Below the pieces are notes generated by a model. The model saw only the letters and a list, made by a program, of their open reading frames with translations, ran no database searches and was not told the origin of the DNA. The position numbers were made by a program, and so were the translations under genes. Shown here piece after piece: positions 37,299 to 45,290 of a DNA stretch of 64,000 nucleotides. Where the stretch lies: the NCBI GenBank assembly GCA_963717745.1, contig CAVQXJ010000029.1, forward strand, positions 186,001-250,000, in the 5' to 3' direction. The stretch's first letter is position 1; each line of letters starts with the position of its first letter. Origin of the DNA: JACCXG01 sp963717745 (GTDB lineage Bacteria; Acidobacteriota; Vicinamibacteria; Vicinamibacterales; 2-12-FULL-66-21).

Positions 37299-37598
37299 TT
37301 AGTCGAGATCGAAGTCCCGGGTCGGCTTCGTAATCGGCTCGTCGTGCGCCTGCTTCAAGGCCTCTTCGAAGCGCTTCGACAGGGCATCGCCGCGGTTCCG
37401 CTCCGCGGCCACCGAGTCCTGGAACAGCGCCTCCCGGCGCGCCGCTTCCTGCGCGAGGATCTGCTGAGCGGCGTCGAGCTCGGGGCGATCGGCGCGCACC
37501 GGCTCTTCATGACGAACGATCCGTCGCAGGTTGCCATCGACGACCAGCGTCGCCCGGCAGCACGGACAGGTCGTGGTGAATTCGGACTTGAGCGTCAT
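37299..37598 (-). CDS. Small zinc-ribbon-like protein
   Basis: 99 residues from the ATG at 37598. The N-terminus TTTCPCCRATLVVDGNLRRI has one CxxC knuckle and the rest is a charged helix with coiled-coil character (QQILAQEAARREALFQDS). Seen often as a short conserved acidobacterial protein; function unknown. One CxxC alone could form a zinc site only in a dimer. Confidence 0.65.
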   Translation of the reverse strand: MTLKSEFTTTCPCCRATLVVDGNLRRIVRHEEPVRADRPELDAAQQILAQEAARREALFQDSVAAERNRGDALSKRFEEALKQAHDEPITKPTRDFDLD

Positions 37599-37679
37599 GA
37601 TGAGTTTCCTTTGGAGCCCGCACCACGCACCGGGACGTCGCACGTAGCACCTGACACGTTGCACGTTTATGATATCCGG

Positions 37680-39377
37680 ATGCGCGTGGGTGCAGCCGCT
37701 GCCGCGATCATGACCGCCACGTTGTTCACCAGCGCCGGCGCTCTCGCGCTGGCTGAGGCGCGCGGGGCCGGGCCAAACCAGAGGAAATCCCCGGAAAAAG
37801 CCCAGCCTGCCTCGATCGCCGGCATCGTCACCGCTCAGAGCACCGGCGCACCGGTGGGGCGGGCTCGCGTCATCCTCTCCTCCCCCGCGCTCCCGCAGAC
37901 ACGGGTCACTCTTTCAGATGCGCAGGGGCAGTACGCGTTCAGCGGGATCCCCGCCGGCGAGTACGACCTGCTGGCCGTCCGATCGGGTTACGCGCTCGTC
38001 GGCGGGTCGGCGCGTGGCGCGCCGGTGCGGGTCGCCGCCGGCGAACGGCGGACCGGGGTCACGCTGGTCCTGCAGGCGGCCGGGACGATCCCGGGCCGGC
38101 TCCAGGACGAGGACGGCTCGCCGCTCGCGGGCGCGCTGGTCGAGGCGCTGTCGTTGCGGTTGCCGGAAACCCGGAAGCCGCTCCTGGCGGCGGCGAGCGC
38201 CTACACCGACGATCGCGGCGAGTTCAGGCTCAGCGGTCTGCCGGCCGGACAGTATTTCGTGATCGCGCGGGATACCGCCTTCGAGAGGGCCGGCGACGAC
38301 AGCGGGGCCCTGCGCTATCCGCCCACCTACTTTCCCGGCGTCGTGGTGGAAACCGAGGCCAGGCCGATCTCGGTCTCGGCCGGCGCCGACAGCGCGCGCG
38401 CGGAATTCCGCATTCGCATCGTCAAGCCGGCGAACGTCAGCGGCGTGCTGCAAGCGCCTGACACGCGCGCGCTGGTCAGCGGCGCCGTTGTCCTGATTCC
38501 TCGCGATGGGATGACACTGCACCGCTCGGCGTCGGAAGACGTGGAGATTCGCCCGGATGGGCGATTCATCTTCCGAAACGTGCCTCCCGGCAGCTATCAA
38601 CTGCGCGCCCGCGCCGCGACCGATCCCTCGCAGGTGCTCCTGTTCGGCAGTTTCGCGGTCCAGGTCGAGGCCGACCGCGATGTGCCAGAGCTGATCGTCA
38701 CGATGGCCGCCGGCGCCGTGCTGGACGGCAAAGTCGAATGGATCGGCACCGGCGCGCAGGCGGCCGCCAAGCGCAGCCGCCTGCGGGTGCGGGCCCCGTT
38801 CGCGGACGGCACCAGCTTCGGCGACGCCCTGACCGGAGACGTCGCGTTCGACGGCACGTTTCGCCTCAGAGGGGTGATGACGGGTTCGCACTTCTTCTTG
38901 ATTGAAGGATTGCCCGACCCCTGGGCGCTGACGCGGGTCCGGGTCCGCGGCCGGGAATCGGTGCTGCAGCCGATCGCGCTCCACGAAGGAGAACAACTGT
39001 CAGGCGTTCGATTGGTCGTCACCACCACGGTGACCGAGGTGTCCGGCGGGATCGCGGACGCCGGCGGGCGTCCGGTCGCCGACGCGCTGATTCTGCTGAC
39101 GCCGCCCGGCGCGGTCGAGTGGTCGCGGGGCGATCCGCGCTTTCACATGGCGCGGTCCGACCGGGCCGGCCGCTATCGGGTGCGCAGCCTGCCGCCCGGC
39201 GCGTATCGCATTGCCGCACTGATCGCGGTCGATGAGCTCGCCGCGTGGCGGCCCGAATGGCTGGCACGAATCGACGCGCACAGCCGGTCCTTTGTCGTGG
39301 CCGACGCGGCGGTCGCTCAGACGCTCGACCTCGTGGCGGTTTCCCCGCAAGCGCTGCCCGCGGCTATCAGCCGCTGA
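37680..39377 (+). CDS. Exported protein with carboxypeptidase-regulatory-like/SpaA-like repeats
   Basis: 565 residues from the ATG at 37680, just before the signal peptide (AIMTATLFTSAGALALAEA). It contains a series of beta-sandwich repeats with the pattern GQYAFSGIPAGEYDLLAVR, GEFRLSGLPAGQYFVIARD, GRFIFRNVPPGSYQLRARA and GRYRVRSLPPGAYRIAALI. These CarboxypepD_reg-like domains are structural and frequent in acidobacterial outer-membrane and secreted proteins. No peptidase or barrel domain is present. The stop overlaps the next start (TGATG), so it is expressed with the phospholipase-D gene. Confidence 0.82.
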   Translation: MRVGAAAAAIMTATLFTSAGALALAEARGAGPNQRKSPEKAQPASIAGIVTAQSTGAPVGRARVILSSPALPQTRVTLSDAQGQYAFSGIPAGEYDLLAVRSGYALVGGSARGAPVRVAAGERRTGVTLVLQAAGTIPGRLQDEDGSPLAGALVEALSLRLPETRKPLLAAASAYTDDRGEFRLSGLPAGQYFVIARDTAFERAGDDSGALRYPPTYFPGVVVETEARPISVSAGADSARAEFRIRIVKPANVSGVLQAPDTRALVSGAVVLIPRDGMTLHRSASEDVEIRPDGRFIFRNVPPGSYQLRARAATDPSQVLLFGSFAVQVEADRDVPELIVTMAAGAVLDGKVEWIGTGAQAAAKRSRLRVRAPFADGTSFGDALTGDVAFDGTFRLRGVMTGSHFFLIEGLPDPWALTRVRVRGRESVLQPIALHEGEQLSGVRLVVTTTVTEVSGGIADAGGRPVADALILLTPPGAVEWSRGDPRFHMARSDRAGRYRVRSLPPGAYRIAALIAVDELAAWRPEWLARIDAHSRSFVVADAAVAQTLDLVAVSPQALPAAISR

Positions 39378-40630
39378 TGGATTGGCTCCAGATCGCCGGC
39401 GCGGTCTTCCTGACCTGGCTCGTCCTGGTCTTCCTGTTCACGCCGCATATCAACTATCACCTCAGTCGCCGCACTTCGGTGCACGCCGACGAATTCCTCT
39501 ACACGCTGCAGTCGACCTGTCAGGCCGCGCTCCACCACGGCAACCGGGTGACGGTGTATACGAATGGGGCGCAGTTCTACCCGGCGATGATCGAGACGAT
39601 TCGCCAGGCGACGCGGTCGGTGAACATGGAGTGCTACATCTTCCAGCCGGGCCGCATCGCCGATCAGTTCATCGACGCCCTGTCGGATCGCGCGCGCGAG
39701 GGGTTGAACGTCACGATCGTGGTCGACGCGATCGGGAGTCTCAGCTTCTGGGGACGGCCGGTGCGGCGGCTGCGCGCGGCCGGTTGCCGGATCGAGTCGT
39801 ATCAGCGGCTGCGATGGTACTCCCTCGCCCGCTTCAACAACCGCACCCACCGCGAGCTCCTGGTGGTCGATGGCCGGATCGCCTTTGCCGGCGGCGCCGG
39901 CATCGCCGACTGGTGGGCGTTTGCGACAGGCCGCCGTCCACCCTGGCGTGACACCATGGCGAAGTTCGAGGGGCCGATTGTGGCGGCGCTGCAGGGCGTG
40001 GCGGCCGAGAACTGGCTGGAGTGCTGCGGCGAAATCCTGACCGGCCCGGAGTATTTCCCGAATCTCGATCCCGCCGGCGACGCCACCGCGTTCGTCATCC
40101 GCAGCTCCCCGTCGGATCGCGCGACCGTGTCGCGCGTGGCCTTCCAGCTGCTGATGGAGGGGGCCGATCGTGAAGTCTGCATCAGCACGCCCTATTTCCT
40201 GCCCGACCGGGCGATGCGGCGGGCGCTGATCGACATCGCGCGGCGCGGGGTCGCACTGTCGGTGATCGTGCCAGGGCGCCGGACCGATCAACGATGGGTG
40301 CGTCTGGCCAGCCGGCGGATGTGGGGCGAGCTGCTCCGCGCCGGCGTGAGAATCCATGAGTACCGGGCGACCATGACCCACGCCAAGATCTTGATCATCG
40401 ACGGCCTGTGGGCGGTGCTCGGCACCACGAACATCGACAACCGGTCGTTCGAGCACAATGACGAGATCAACGTCGGGGTGAGAGATACGACCGTGGCCGC
40501 GCGGCTGATGGAGGATTATGTCCGCGACCTGCAGGACAGTCGGGAAGTGACACTGCCGCTGTGGCAGCAGCGGCCGTTGTGGGAGAAAGTGGCAGGCCCC
40601 TTCGTCTGGATTCTGGAGCGGCAGCAGTGA
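39377..40630 (+). CDS. Phospholipase D/cardiolipin synthase family protein with altered first HKD motif
   Basis: 417 residues. One N-terminal membrane helix (IAGAVFLTWLVLVFLF), then two PLD domains. The second catalytic motif HAKILIID is intact (HxKx4D), but the first reads HRELLVVD, with Glu for the Lys. The surrounding VDGRIAFAGGAGIAD and LGTTNIDNRSFEHNDEIN are typical of cardiolipin synthases. If the change is real, activity on the first half-site should be impaired. Overlaps its neighbours at both ends (TGATG and GTGA). Confidence 0.85.
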   Translation: MDWLQIAGAVFLTWLVLVFLFTPHINYHLSRRTSVHADEFLYTLQSTCQAALHHGNRVTVYTNGAQFYPAMIETIRQATRSVNMECYIFQPGRIADQFIDALSDRAREGLNVTIVVDAIGSLSFWGRPVRRLRAAGCRIESYQRLRWYSLARFNNRTHRELLVVDGRIAFAGGAGIADWWAFATGRRPPWRDTMAKFEGPIVAALQGVAAENWLECCGEILTGPEYFPNLDPAGDATAFVIRSSPSDRATVSRVAFQLLMEGADREVCISTPYFLPDRAMRRALIDIARRGVALSVIVPGRRTDQRWVRLASRRMWGELLRAGVRIHEYRATMTHAKILIIDGLWAVLGTTNIDNRSFEHNDEINVGVRDTTVAARLMEDYVRDLQDSREVTLPLWQQRPLWEKVAGPFVWILERQQ

Positions 40631-41370
40631 GCGAGCTCAAGGCAGCACCGCATCTCGATCTCCGCATCGCCACCTACAACATTCACCGGTGCCGGGGCAT
40701 GGACCGCCGCACCGCGCCGCAGCGGATCGCGGAAGTCCTGCGCGAGATCGACGCGGACGTGGTGGCGCTCCAGGAAGTGATCGGGGCCGGTCCCGCCGGC
40801 GCCGGACAGGCGGAAGAGATCGGCGCGGCGCTGGGGATGGGCTGGGTCATGACCTCGGTGCGGCACCTGCGCCGCCACCTGTTCGGCAACGTGATCCTCA
40901 GCCGCTACCCCATCGCCCACCACAGTCAATACGACCTGTCGTGGAGGACGTGCGAGCCGAGAGCCTGTCAGCGCGCCGATCTGGATCTCGGTCCTGGCCG
41001 CGTCCTGCACGTCTACAACGTGCATCTCGGCACCGCGGTGCTCGAACGCCGCTATCAGGCGCCGCGCCTGGCGTCCTACGTGCACGATCACCGGATCCGC
41101 GGCCCGAAGATCATCCTCGGCGACTTCAACGAATGGATGCGCGGGCTGGCGACCAAGACGCTGTCCTCGCTGTTCGAGAGCATCGACATCCACTCGCACC
41201 TCAAACGCCGCCGCACCTATCCGGGCATCTTCCCGATGGTGCACCTCGATCACATCTACTACGAGGGCGATGTGGAAGTGCACACCGTGGAGCTGCCCCG
41301 CCACCGCAAGGCGCTGATGGCGTCCGACCACTTGCCGCTCGTGGCCAATCTGCGCATCGGATTCAAGTAG
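40627..41370 (+). CDS. Endonuclease/exonuclease/phosphatase family protein
   Basis: 247 residues from a GTG overlapping the PLD stop. RIATYNIHRCRGMD, VALQEVIG (metal Glu), NVHLGTAV, IILGDFNEW and ASDHLPLVANL hold all EEP active-site residues. No signal peptide. In acidobacteria and proteobacteria this kind of EEP protein is usually found beside cardiolipin synthase-like genes, which supports a role in phospholipid headgroup turnover; this is inferred. Confidence 0.9.
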   Translation: MSELKAAPHLDLRIATYNIHRCRGMDRRTAPQRIAEVLREIDADVVALQEVIGAGPAGAGQAEEIGAALGMGWVMTSVRHLRRHLFGNVILSRYPIAHHSQYDLSWRTCEPRACQRADLDLGPGRVLHVYNVHLGTAVLERRYQAPRLASYVHDHRIRGPKIILGDFNEWMRGLATKTLSSLFESIDIHSHLKRRRTYPGIFPMVHLDHIYYEGDVEVHTVELPRHRKALMASDHLPLVANLRIGFK

Positions 41371-41435
41371 GGCCGCCTTCCGCCGCCGCTACAGCCAGGG
41401 CGGACCACCGGAACCACCCACCACCTCCTCGCGTA

Positions 41436-41481
41436 TTGACGAGATAGATGTCAAAGTGATATCACTTTGACATCTCGTCAA
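41436..41481. promoter_or_regulatory. 46-base palindromic operator before the SPFH gene
   Basis: Arms 41436-41460 and 41461-41481 are exact reverse complements apart from one extra AGAT in the left arm; the centre reads GTCAAAGTGATATCACTTTG. A GGAGG ribosome site lies at 41484-41488. The symmetry, GTGATATCAC core and adjacency to an operon encoding a ribbon-helix-helix protein suggest its autoregulatory site. Confidence 0.75.
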
Positions 41482-41492
41482 GGGAGGATCCG

Positions 41493-42362
41493 ATGATTCG
41501 TGAGCTGAAGTACGAAGCCATGGCGGGGCTGCCGATGCTCCTCCTGTTTCTCGTCGCCGGAGCGCTGGCGATCGCCGGGTTCGTCAACGGGGTCGCGGAG
41601 GAATCACTGCTGCTGGCCGTGGGATCCGCCCTCGCGTTCGTGCTGACGGTGTTCCTGTCGGCCGGGCTCTTCGTGGTCAATCCGAACGAAGGCCGGGTCC
41701 TGCAGCTGTTCGGCGACTACGTCGGCACCGTCCGGATCGCCGGACTGCGCTGGGCGAACCCGTTCTTTACCAAAAAGCGGATTTCGCTTCGGGTGCGGAA
41801 CTTCGAGAGCGCGCGGCTCAAGGTCAACGACAACGAGGGCAATCCCATCGAGATCGCGGCGGTGGTGGTATGGAAGGTGGTCGACACCGCCGAGGCGGTC
41901 TTTCAAGTGGACGACTACAACAACTACGTGAAGGTGCAGAGCGAGTCGGCGCTGCGCAACCTCGCGACCAGCTACACCTACGACACCCACGACGACGCGC
42001 AGATGTCGCTGCGCAGCCACACCGCGGCGGTGGCCGAGCATCTCAAGAAGGAGATCCAGGAGCGGCTGTCGACCGCCGGCGTCGAAGTGATCGAGGCGAG
42101 GATCAGCCACCTCGCCTACGCCCAGGAGATCGCCGCCTCGATGCTCCAGCGCCAGCAGGCCGGGGCGATCATCGCCGCCCGCCAGCGCATCGTCGAAGGC
42201 GCGGTCGGCATGGTCGAGATGGCGCTCGAGATGCTCTCGCGCCGCGACATCGTGACGCTCGACGACGAGCGGAAGGCGGCGATGGTCAGCAACCTGCTGG
42301 TGGTGCTGTGCGGTGAGCGCGCGGCGCAGCCGATCGTCAACACAGGGACGATCTACCAATAG
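41493..42362 (+). CDS. SPFH (band 7/stomatin-like) membrane protein
   Basis: 289 residues. Two N-terminal membrane helices, then the SPFH domain: GLFVVNPNEGRVLQLFGDYVG, ARLKVNDNEGNPIEIAAVVVW, DYNNYVKVQSESALRNLAT, and the coiled C-terminal part AQEIAASMLQRQQAGAIIAAR. It forms membrane-associated oligomers. It is followed 8 bases later by a small ribbon-helix-helix gene, a pairing repeatedly seen in bacteria, and preceded by a strong palindrome. Confidence 0.92.
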   Translation: MIRELKYEAMAGLPMLLLFLVAGALAIAGFVNGVAEESLLLAVGSALAFVLTVFLSAGLFVVNPNEGRVLQLFGDYVGTVRIAGLRWANPFFTKKRISLRVRNFESARLKVNDNEGNPIEIAAVVVWKVVDTAEAVFQVDDYNNYVKVQSESALRNLATSYTYDTHDDAQMSLRSHTAAVAEHLKKEIQERLSTAGVEVIEARISHLAYAQEIAASMLQRQQAGAIIAARQRIVEGAVGMVEMALEMLSRRDIVTLDDERKAAMVSNLLVVLCGERAAQPIVNTGTIYQ

Positions 42363-42370
42363 GGATCGTC

Positions 42371-42571
42371 GTGGCGGACCGAAAGCCGTTTCTCCTGCGG
42401 ATCGACCGCGAGGTCATCGACGCCCTGCAGCGATGGGCGGACGACGACCTGCGGAGCCTCAATGGGCAGATCGAGTACTTGTTGCGGAAGGCGTTGAAAG
42501 AGGCGAAGCGGATTGGAGAGGATCAGGAGCGGGGGCGTCCGAAACGCGGACGATCTCAGGACTCTTCGTAG
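42371..42571 (+). CDS. Arc-like ribbon-helix-helix DNA-binding protein
   Basis: 66 residues, GTG start 8 bases after the SPFH stop. PFLLRIDREVIDALQRWADDDLRSLNGQIEYLLRKAL is the Arc/CopG fold: an N-terminal strand with LRID, two helices and the SLNGQIEYLLRKAL ending. The basic tail (KRGRSQDSS) follows. Most likely it binds the palindrome in front of the SPFH gene and regulates both genes. Overlaps the convergent small gene by 16 bp. Confidence 0.88.
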   Translation: MADRKPFLLRIDREVIDALQRWADDDLRSLNGQIEYLLRKALKEAKRIGEDQERGRPKRGRSQDSS

Positions 42572-42777
42572 TCCTCTTCAATCGGCGGCAGCAGCCGCGT
42601 CGAGGGCCGCAGCGCCTCGCGATGATCGAAGAGCGGCAGATCGCGCACGTGGAGCGACAGCGGGCAGCCGGGGCCTTTCTGATCGAGCACTACGGTGACC
42701 GGGCTGCCTTCGACGCCTTCACGGAATCCGATCCGGCATCCACAAGCGAGGCGCGCGTGCGTGAAGCCCTTCAACAT
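42556..42777 (-). CDS. Small conserved protein with CGC/CPL cysteines
   Basis: 73 residues. The N-terminal THARLACGCRIGFRE and VVLDQKGPGCPLSLHVRDLP suggest a small beta-rich protein that may bind metal through three cysteines. Ends in acidic EEDYEES. It begins 15 bp after the TlpA stop and is probably the last gene of that operon. Function unknown. Confidence 0.6.
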   Translation of the reverse strand: MLKGFTHARLACGCRIGFREGVEGSPVTVVLDQKGPGCPLSLHVRDLPLFDHREALRPSTRLLPPIEEDYEES

Positions 42778-42792
42778 CGTTGACGGATCATA

Positions 42793-43473
42793 CTACAAGA
42801 GCCCCTGGATCTCCCGCTCGAGCATCTCCTTGCTCATCGCACCCATGTGCTTGGAGCAGATCGCCCCCTTGCGGTCGATCATGAACGACGTCGGCAGCGC
42901 CCAGAGCTCGCCGTTCGCCTCCGCGAGCGGCGGATGCTCGAGGAAGATCGGATAGTTCATTTTGAATTCGGTCATGAACGTCTTCAGCTCCTCAGGCGAG
43001 GGATTGTCTTCGCTCAGGACGCCGAGGATCACGAATCCCTGATCGCGATACCGCGCATACGCTTCCACGAACTCGGGAATCTCCAGCTTGCACGGCCCGC
43101 ACCACGTCGCCCAGAAATTCAGCAGGACGACCTTGCCCTTGTAATCGGTGAGCTTGACGTCGGCACCGTTGGGGTCCTTGAGCGTGAAATTCAGGTTCGC
43201 CGCTCCCTTGGCAGCACACGCCGGTCCGGAACCTGAAGTGGTGTTGCCGGCGACCGGGGCACCGCCGGTCGCGGACCGATGAGCGTCAGGTCCGCGAAGG
43301 AGCGGGACCGCGAACAGCGCCACGCCCAGGGCGGCCGCCGCGGCGGCAATCCACCGCTTGCGCCCTGCGGTGACAGCGTCGCTCTCGACGTTGGGATCGA
43401 TTCCGCTCGTCGGCTCGGGAGTGGGCTCGACGGGAGTCGGGGGCACTTCGGGTGGTTGATACTCGTTGGTCAT
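42793..43473 (-). CDS. TlpA/ResA-like membrane-anchored thioredoxin
   Basis: 226 residues from the ATG at 43473. A Pro/Glu-rich cytoplasmic head, one membrane helix (AAAAAALGVALFAVPLL), and a periplasmic AhpC/TSA-type thioredoxin domain with the active site VLLNFWATWCGPCKLEIPEF (CGPC) and the cis-Pro in LPTSFMID. It likely reduces disulfides of cytochrome c or other exported proteins. Follows the anti-sigma gene by 4 bases, so its expression is probably set by that sigma factor. Confidence 0.92.
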   Translation of the reverse strand: MTNEYQPPEVPPTPVEPTPEPTSGIDPNVESDAVTAGRKRWIAAAAAALGVALFAVPLLRGPDAHRSATGGAPVAGNTTSGSGPACAAKGAANLNFTLKDPNGADVKLTDYKGKVVLLNFWATWCGPCKLEIPEFVEAYARYRDQGFVILGVLSEDNPSPEELKTFMTEFKMNYPIFLEHPPLAEANGELWALPTSFMIDRKGAICSKHMGAMSKEMLEREIQGLL

Positions 43474-43477
43474 CGAT

Positions 43478-44252
43478 TCACTCGACGGAGCGTCGAACGT
43501 AGACGGCGGCGTGCTGCAGGTCGGGCAGACGCCGGCTCGCGACGACCGCGTAAGTCCGCTCGCGCGCGGTCCACACGATCGCATGCTCGCCCAGGCGGTT
43601 CACATCATGATCATGCGCCGCGTCGGCGGCGCGATCGAAGCGATAGTTGAGCACGTAGACGGACAGCGGCTGGCCCCGCCATCTGTAAAAGATATGAGCC
43701 ACTCGCCCGCGCGACGACCCGCACCGCCGGACTCCGAGCAACTGCAACTGCTCCGACGGTGAGGACGCGGCGACCTTGAGCGCCCACCCCGCCGTCTGCT
43801 GCCAGGTCTTGCCGACCAGCGTCACGTCGGGCGAGGAGGAGGCGTCCGGGGGAAACTGGAAACACTTGAGGTGGTCCGCGGCGAGCTGCGCCGCGTAGGT
43901 CTCGACGCTGCTGCCCCAGCCGAACAGCAGAAACATCCCGAGCGCCACCACCACCGATGCCGCGACCGACATCGACATCCACGGCCGCCTCACGAGGTGC
44001 CTGGCACCATGCGACCACGGTCGTTGCGGGGCGCAGCGACGGCGGAGCTCCCCGGGAGCGCAGCCGCGGAGGGCGGCGCGCCGGGCGCAGACGAGAATCG
44101 TGCGCCGCCTGCTCGCCCAGGGCACGTGCGCGGCACGGCGGACACGCCTGCAGGTGGGCTTCGATCACCAGGCGCGCCTCGGCGGGCTGCTCGCGGTCGA
44201 CATACTCCGCGAGCTTCGATTCGATGTCGCGACAGTTCGCCATCAGCTCCAC
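43478..44252 (-). CDS. Anti-sigma factor with zinc-finger (zf-HC2), one frameshift
   Basis: About 257 residues after repair. The N-terminus NCRDIESKLAEYVDRE and IEAHLQACPPCRARA is a ZAS/zf-HC2 domain (H-x3-C-x2-C). A one-base slip near 44095 leads to RTILVCARRAALRG, then a membrane helix (SVAASVVVALGMFLLFGWG) and a C-terminal periplasmic domain with LGVRRCGSSRGRVAHIFYRW. It should bind the sigma factor encoded 10 bp upstream and release it on an outside signal. Confidence 0.82.
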
Positions 44253-44262
44253 CCGCCCCCGG

Positions 44263-44880
44263 TCACACCACGTCCGTTTGTTGACGCGCGGCGGTCCGCG
44301 TGCCGGCGAGCCGCTCGAAGAGCAGCTTCCGGCCCCGCGAGATGCGCGACATCACCGTGCCAATCGGCACCCCGACGATGCGCGCAATCTCCGCGTACGA
44401 GAATTCTTCGACGTCCCGGAGCCAGACCGCCTGTCGAAACGCGTCCGGCAGCGAGTCGAGCGCGGCCTGCAGATCGACGTCCAGCGTGTCGCGCGTGAGC
44501 AATTGTTCGGGGGTGTGCTCCTGCGCGACCAGATCGGCAGCCTGCTCCACCGTCTCGCTGTCGACGTCGATCGGGCTCCGGACGTCGTGCCGCCGGAGGT
44601 TCCTGAACGTGTTGTGGAGAATCGTGAACAGCCATGCTTTGAGATTCGTCCCGCGCTCGAACTGTCCTGAAGCCCTGAAGGCCTTCAGGTACGTCTCCTG
44701 AACCAAATCCTCGGCGTCAGCCGGGCGGCGCGTCAGCCGAAGGGCGGTTCCGTACAGGCTGTCGACATAGGACAGCGCATCGCGCGTGAACGCGTCTTCT
44801 GGTTCGACGTCGGAGTCGGACGGCGGTGGGCGGCGGCGGAAGGCCATCGACGGTTCCGGCGCCCCCCGTCCGCTCCGCAC
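44263..44880 (-). CDS. ECF-type RNA polymerase sigma factor
   Basis: 205 residues; the ATG at 44847 (MAFRRRPPPSD) is an equally possible start and gives 194. Region 2: LYGTALRLTRRPADAEDLVQETYLKAFRA and KAWLFTILHNTFRNLRR; region 4: LDSLPDAFRQAVWLRDVEEFSYAEIARI and VPIGTVMSRISRGRKLL. It heads an operon with the anti-sigma factor, TlpA and a small protein. The usual conserved ATP-independent core is complete. Confidence 0.92.
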   Translation of the reverse strand: MRSGRGAPEPSMAFRRRPPPSDSDVEPEDAFTRDALSYVDSLYGTALRLTRRPADAEDLVQETYLKAFRASGQFERGTNLKAWLFTILHNTFRNLRRHDVRSPIDVDSETVEQAADLVAQEHTPEQLLTRDTLDVDLQAALDSLPDAFRQAVWLRDVEEFSYAEIARIVGVPIGTVMSRISRGRKLLFERLAGTRTAARQQTDVV

Positions 44881-45290
44881 ACGAGACGACCTCGCGCGAA
44901 GCTCCGGCGCGGCCCGTCAGCGACCGATTTCGGCGGCGGGCACAGCAAAAAGAACACCGGCGGGGAGCGCCTTTATTCCAGACGATTGTACTCAATGGCC
45001 GAAAACGATTACGGTGGCCGTTCACGCCAGAGGACAGCGGGCGCGAGGAGGGGCGGAATATCAAACGATTCAAGCGATTGCGAGCGGCACCAGCCTTGCT
45101 CAACGGGCGCCCGAGCGTGCTCAACCGGCCCCCAGCAGGTCTCCGGATGTCCGTCTTCGAGGACGGTGCAGCCGGGGGACGCCGTGATTGCCGCAGCCGT
45201 CTTAGCTACAGTAACATCGGCGGCGCCAAGAGAAAGCGACGCGTACGCAGCAGGGCTGCCTGCCTCCGCTGCTGTTTGTCGAGGTGAATC
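44881..45290. other. 410-base gap between divergent genes
   Basis: Upstream region of the sigma factor gene (leftward) and the large envelope gene (rightward). No convincing gene, repeat or terminator was seen. A purine-rich GAGGTGAATC precedes the rightward ATG. Confidence 0.5.
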
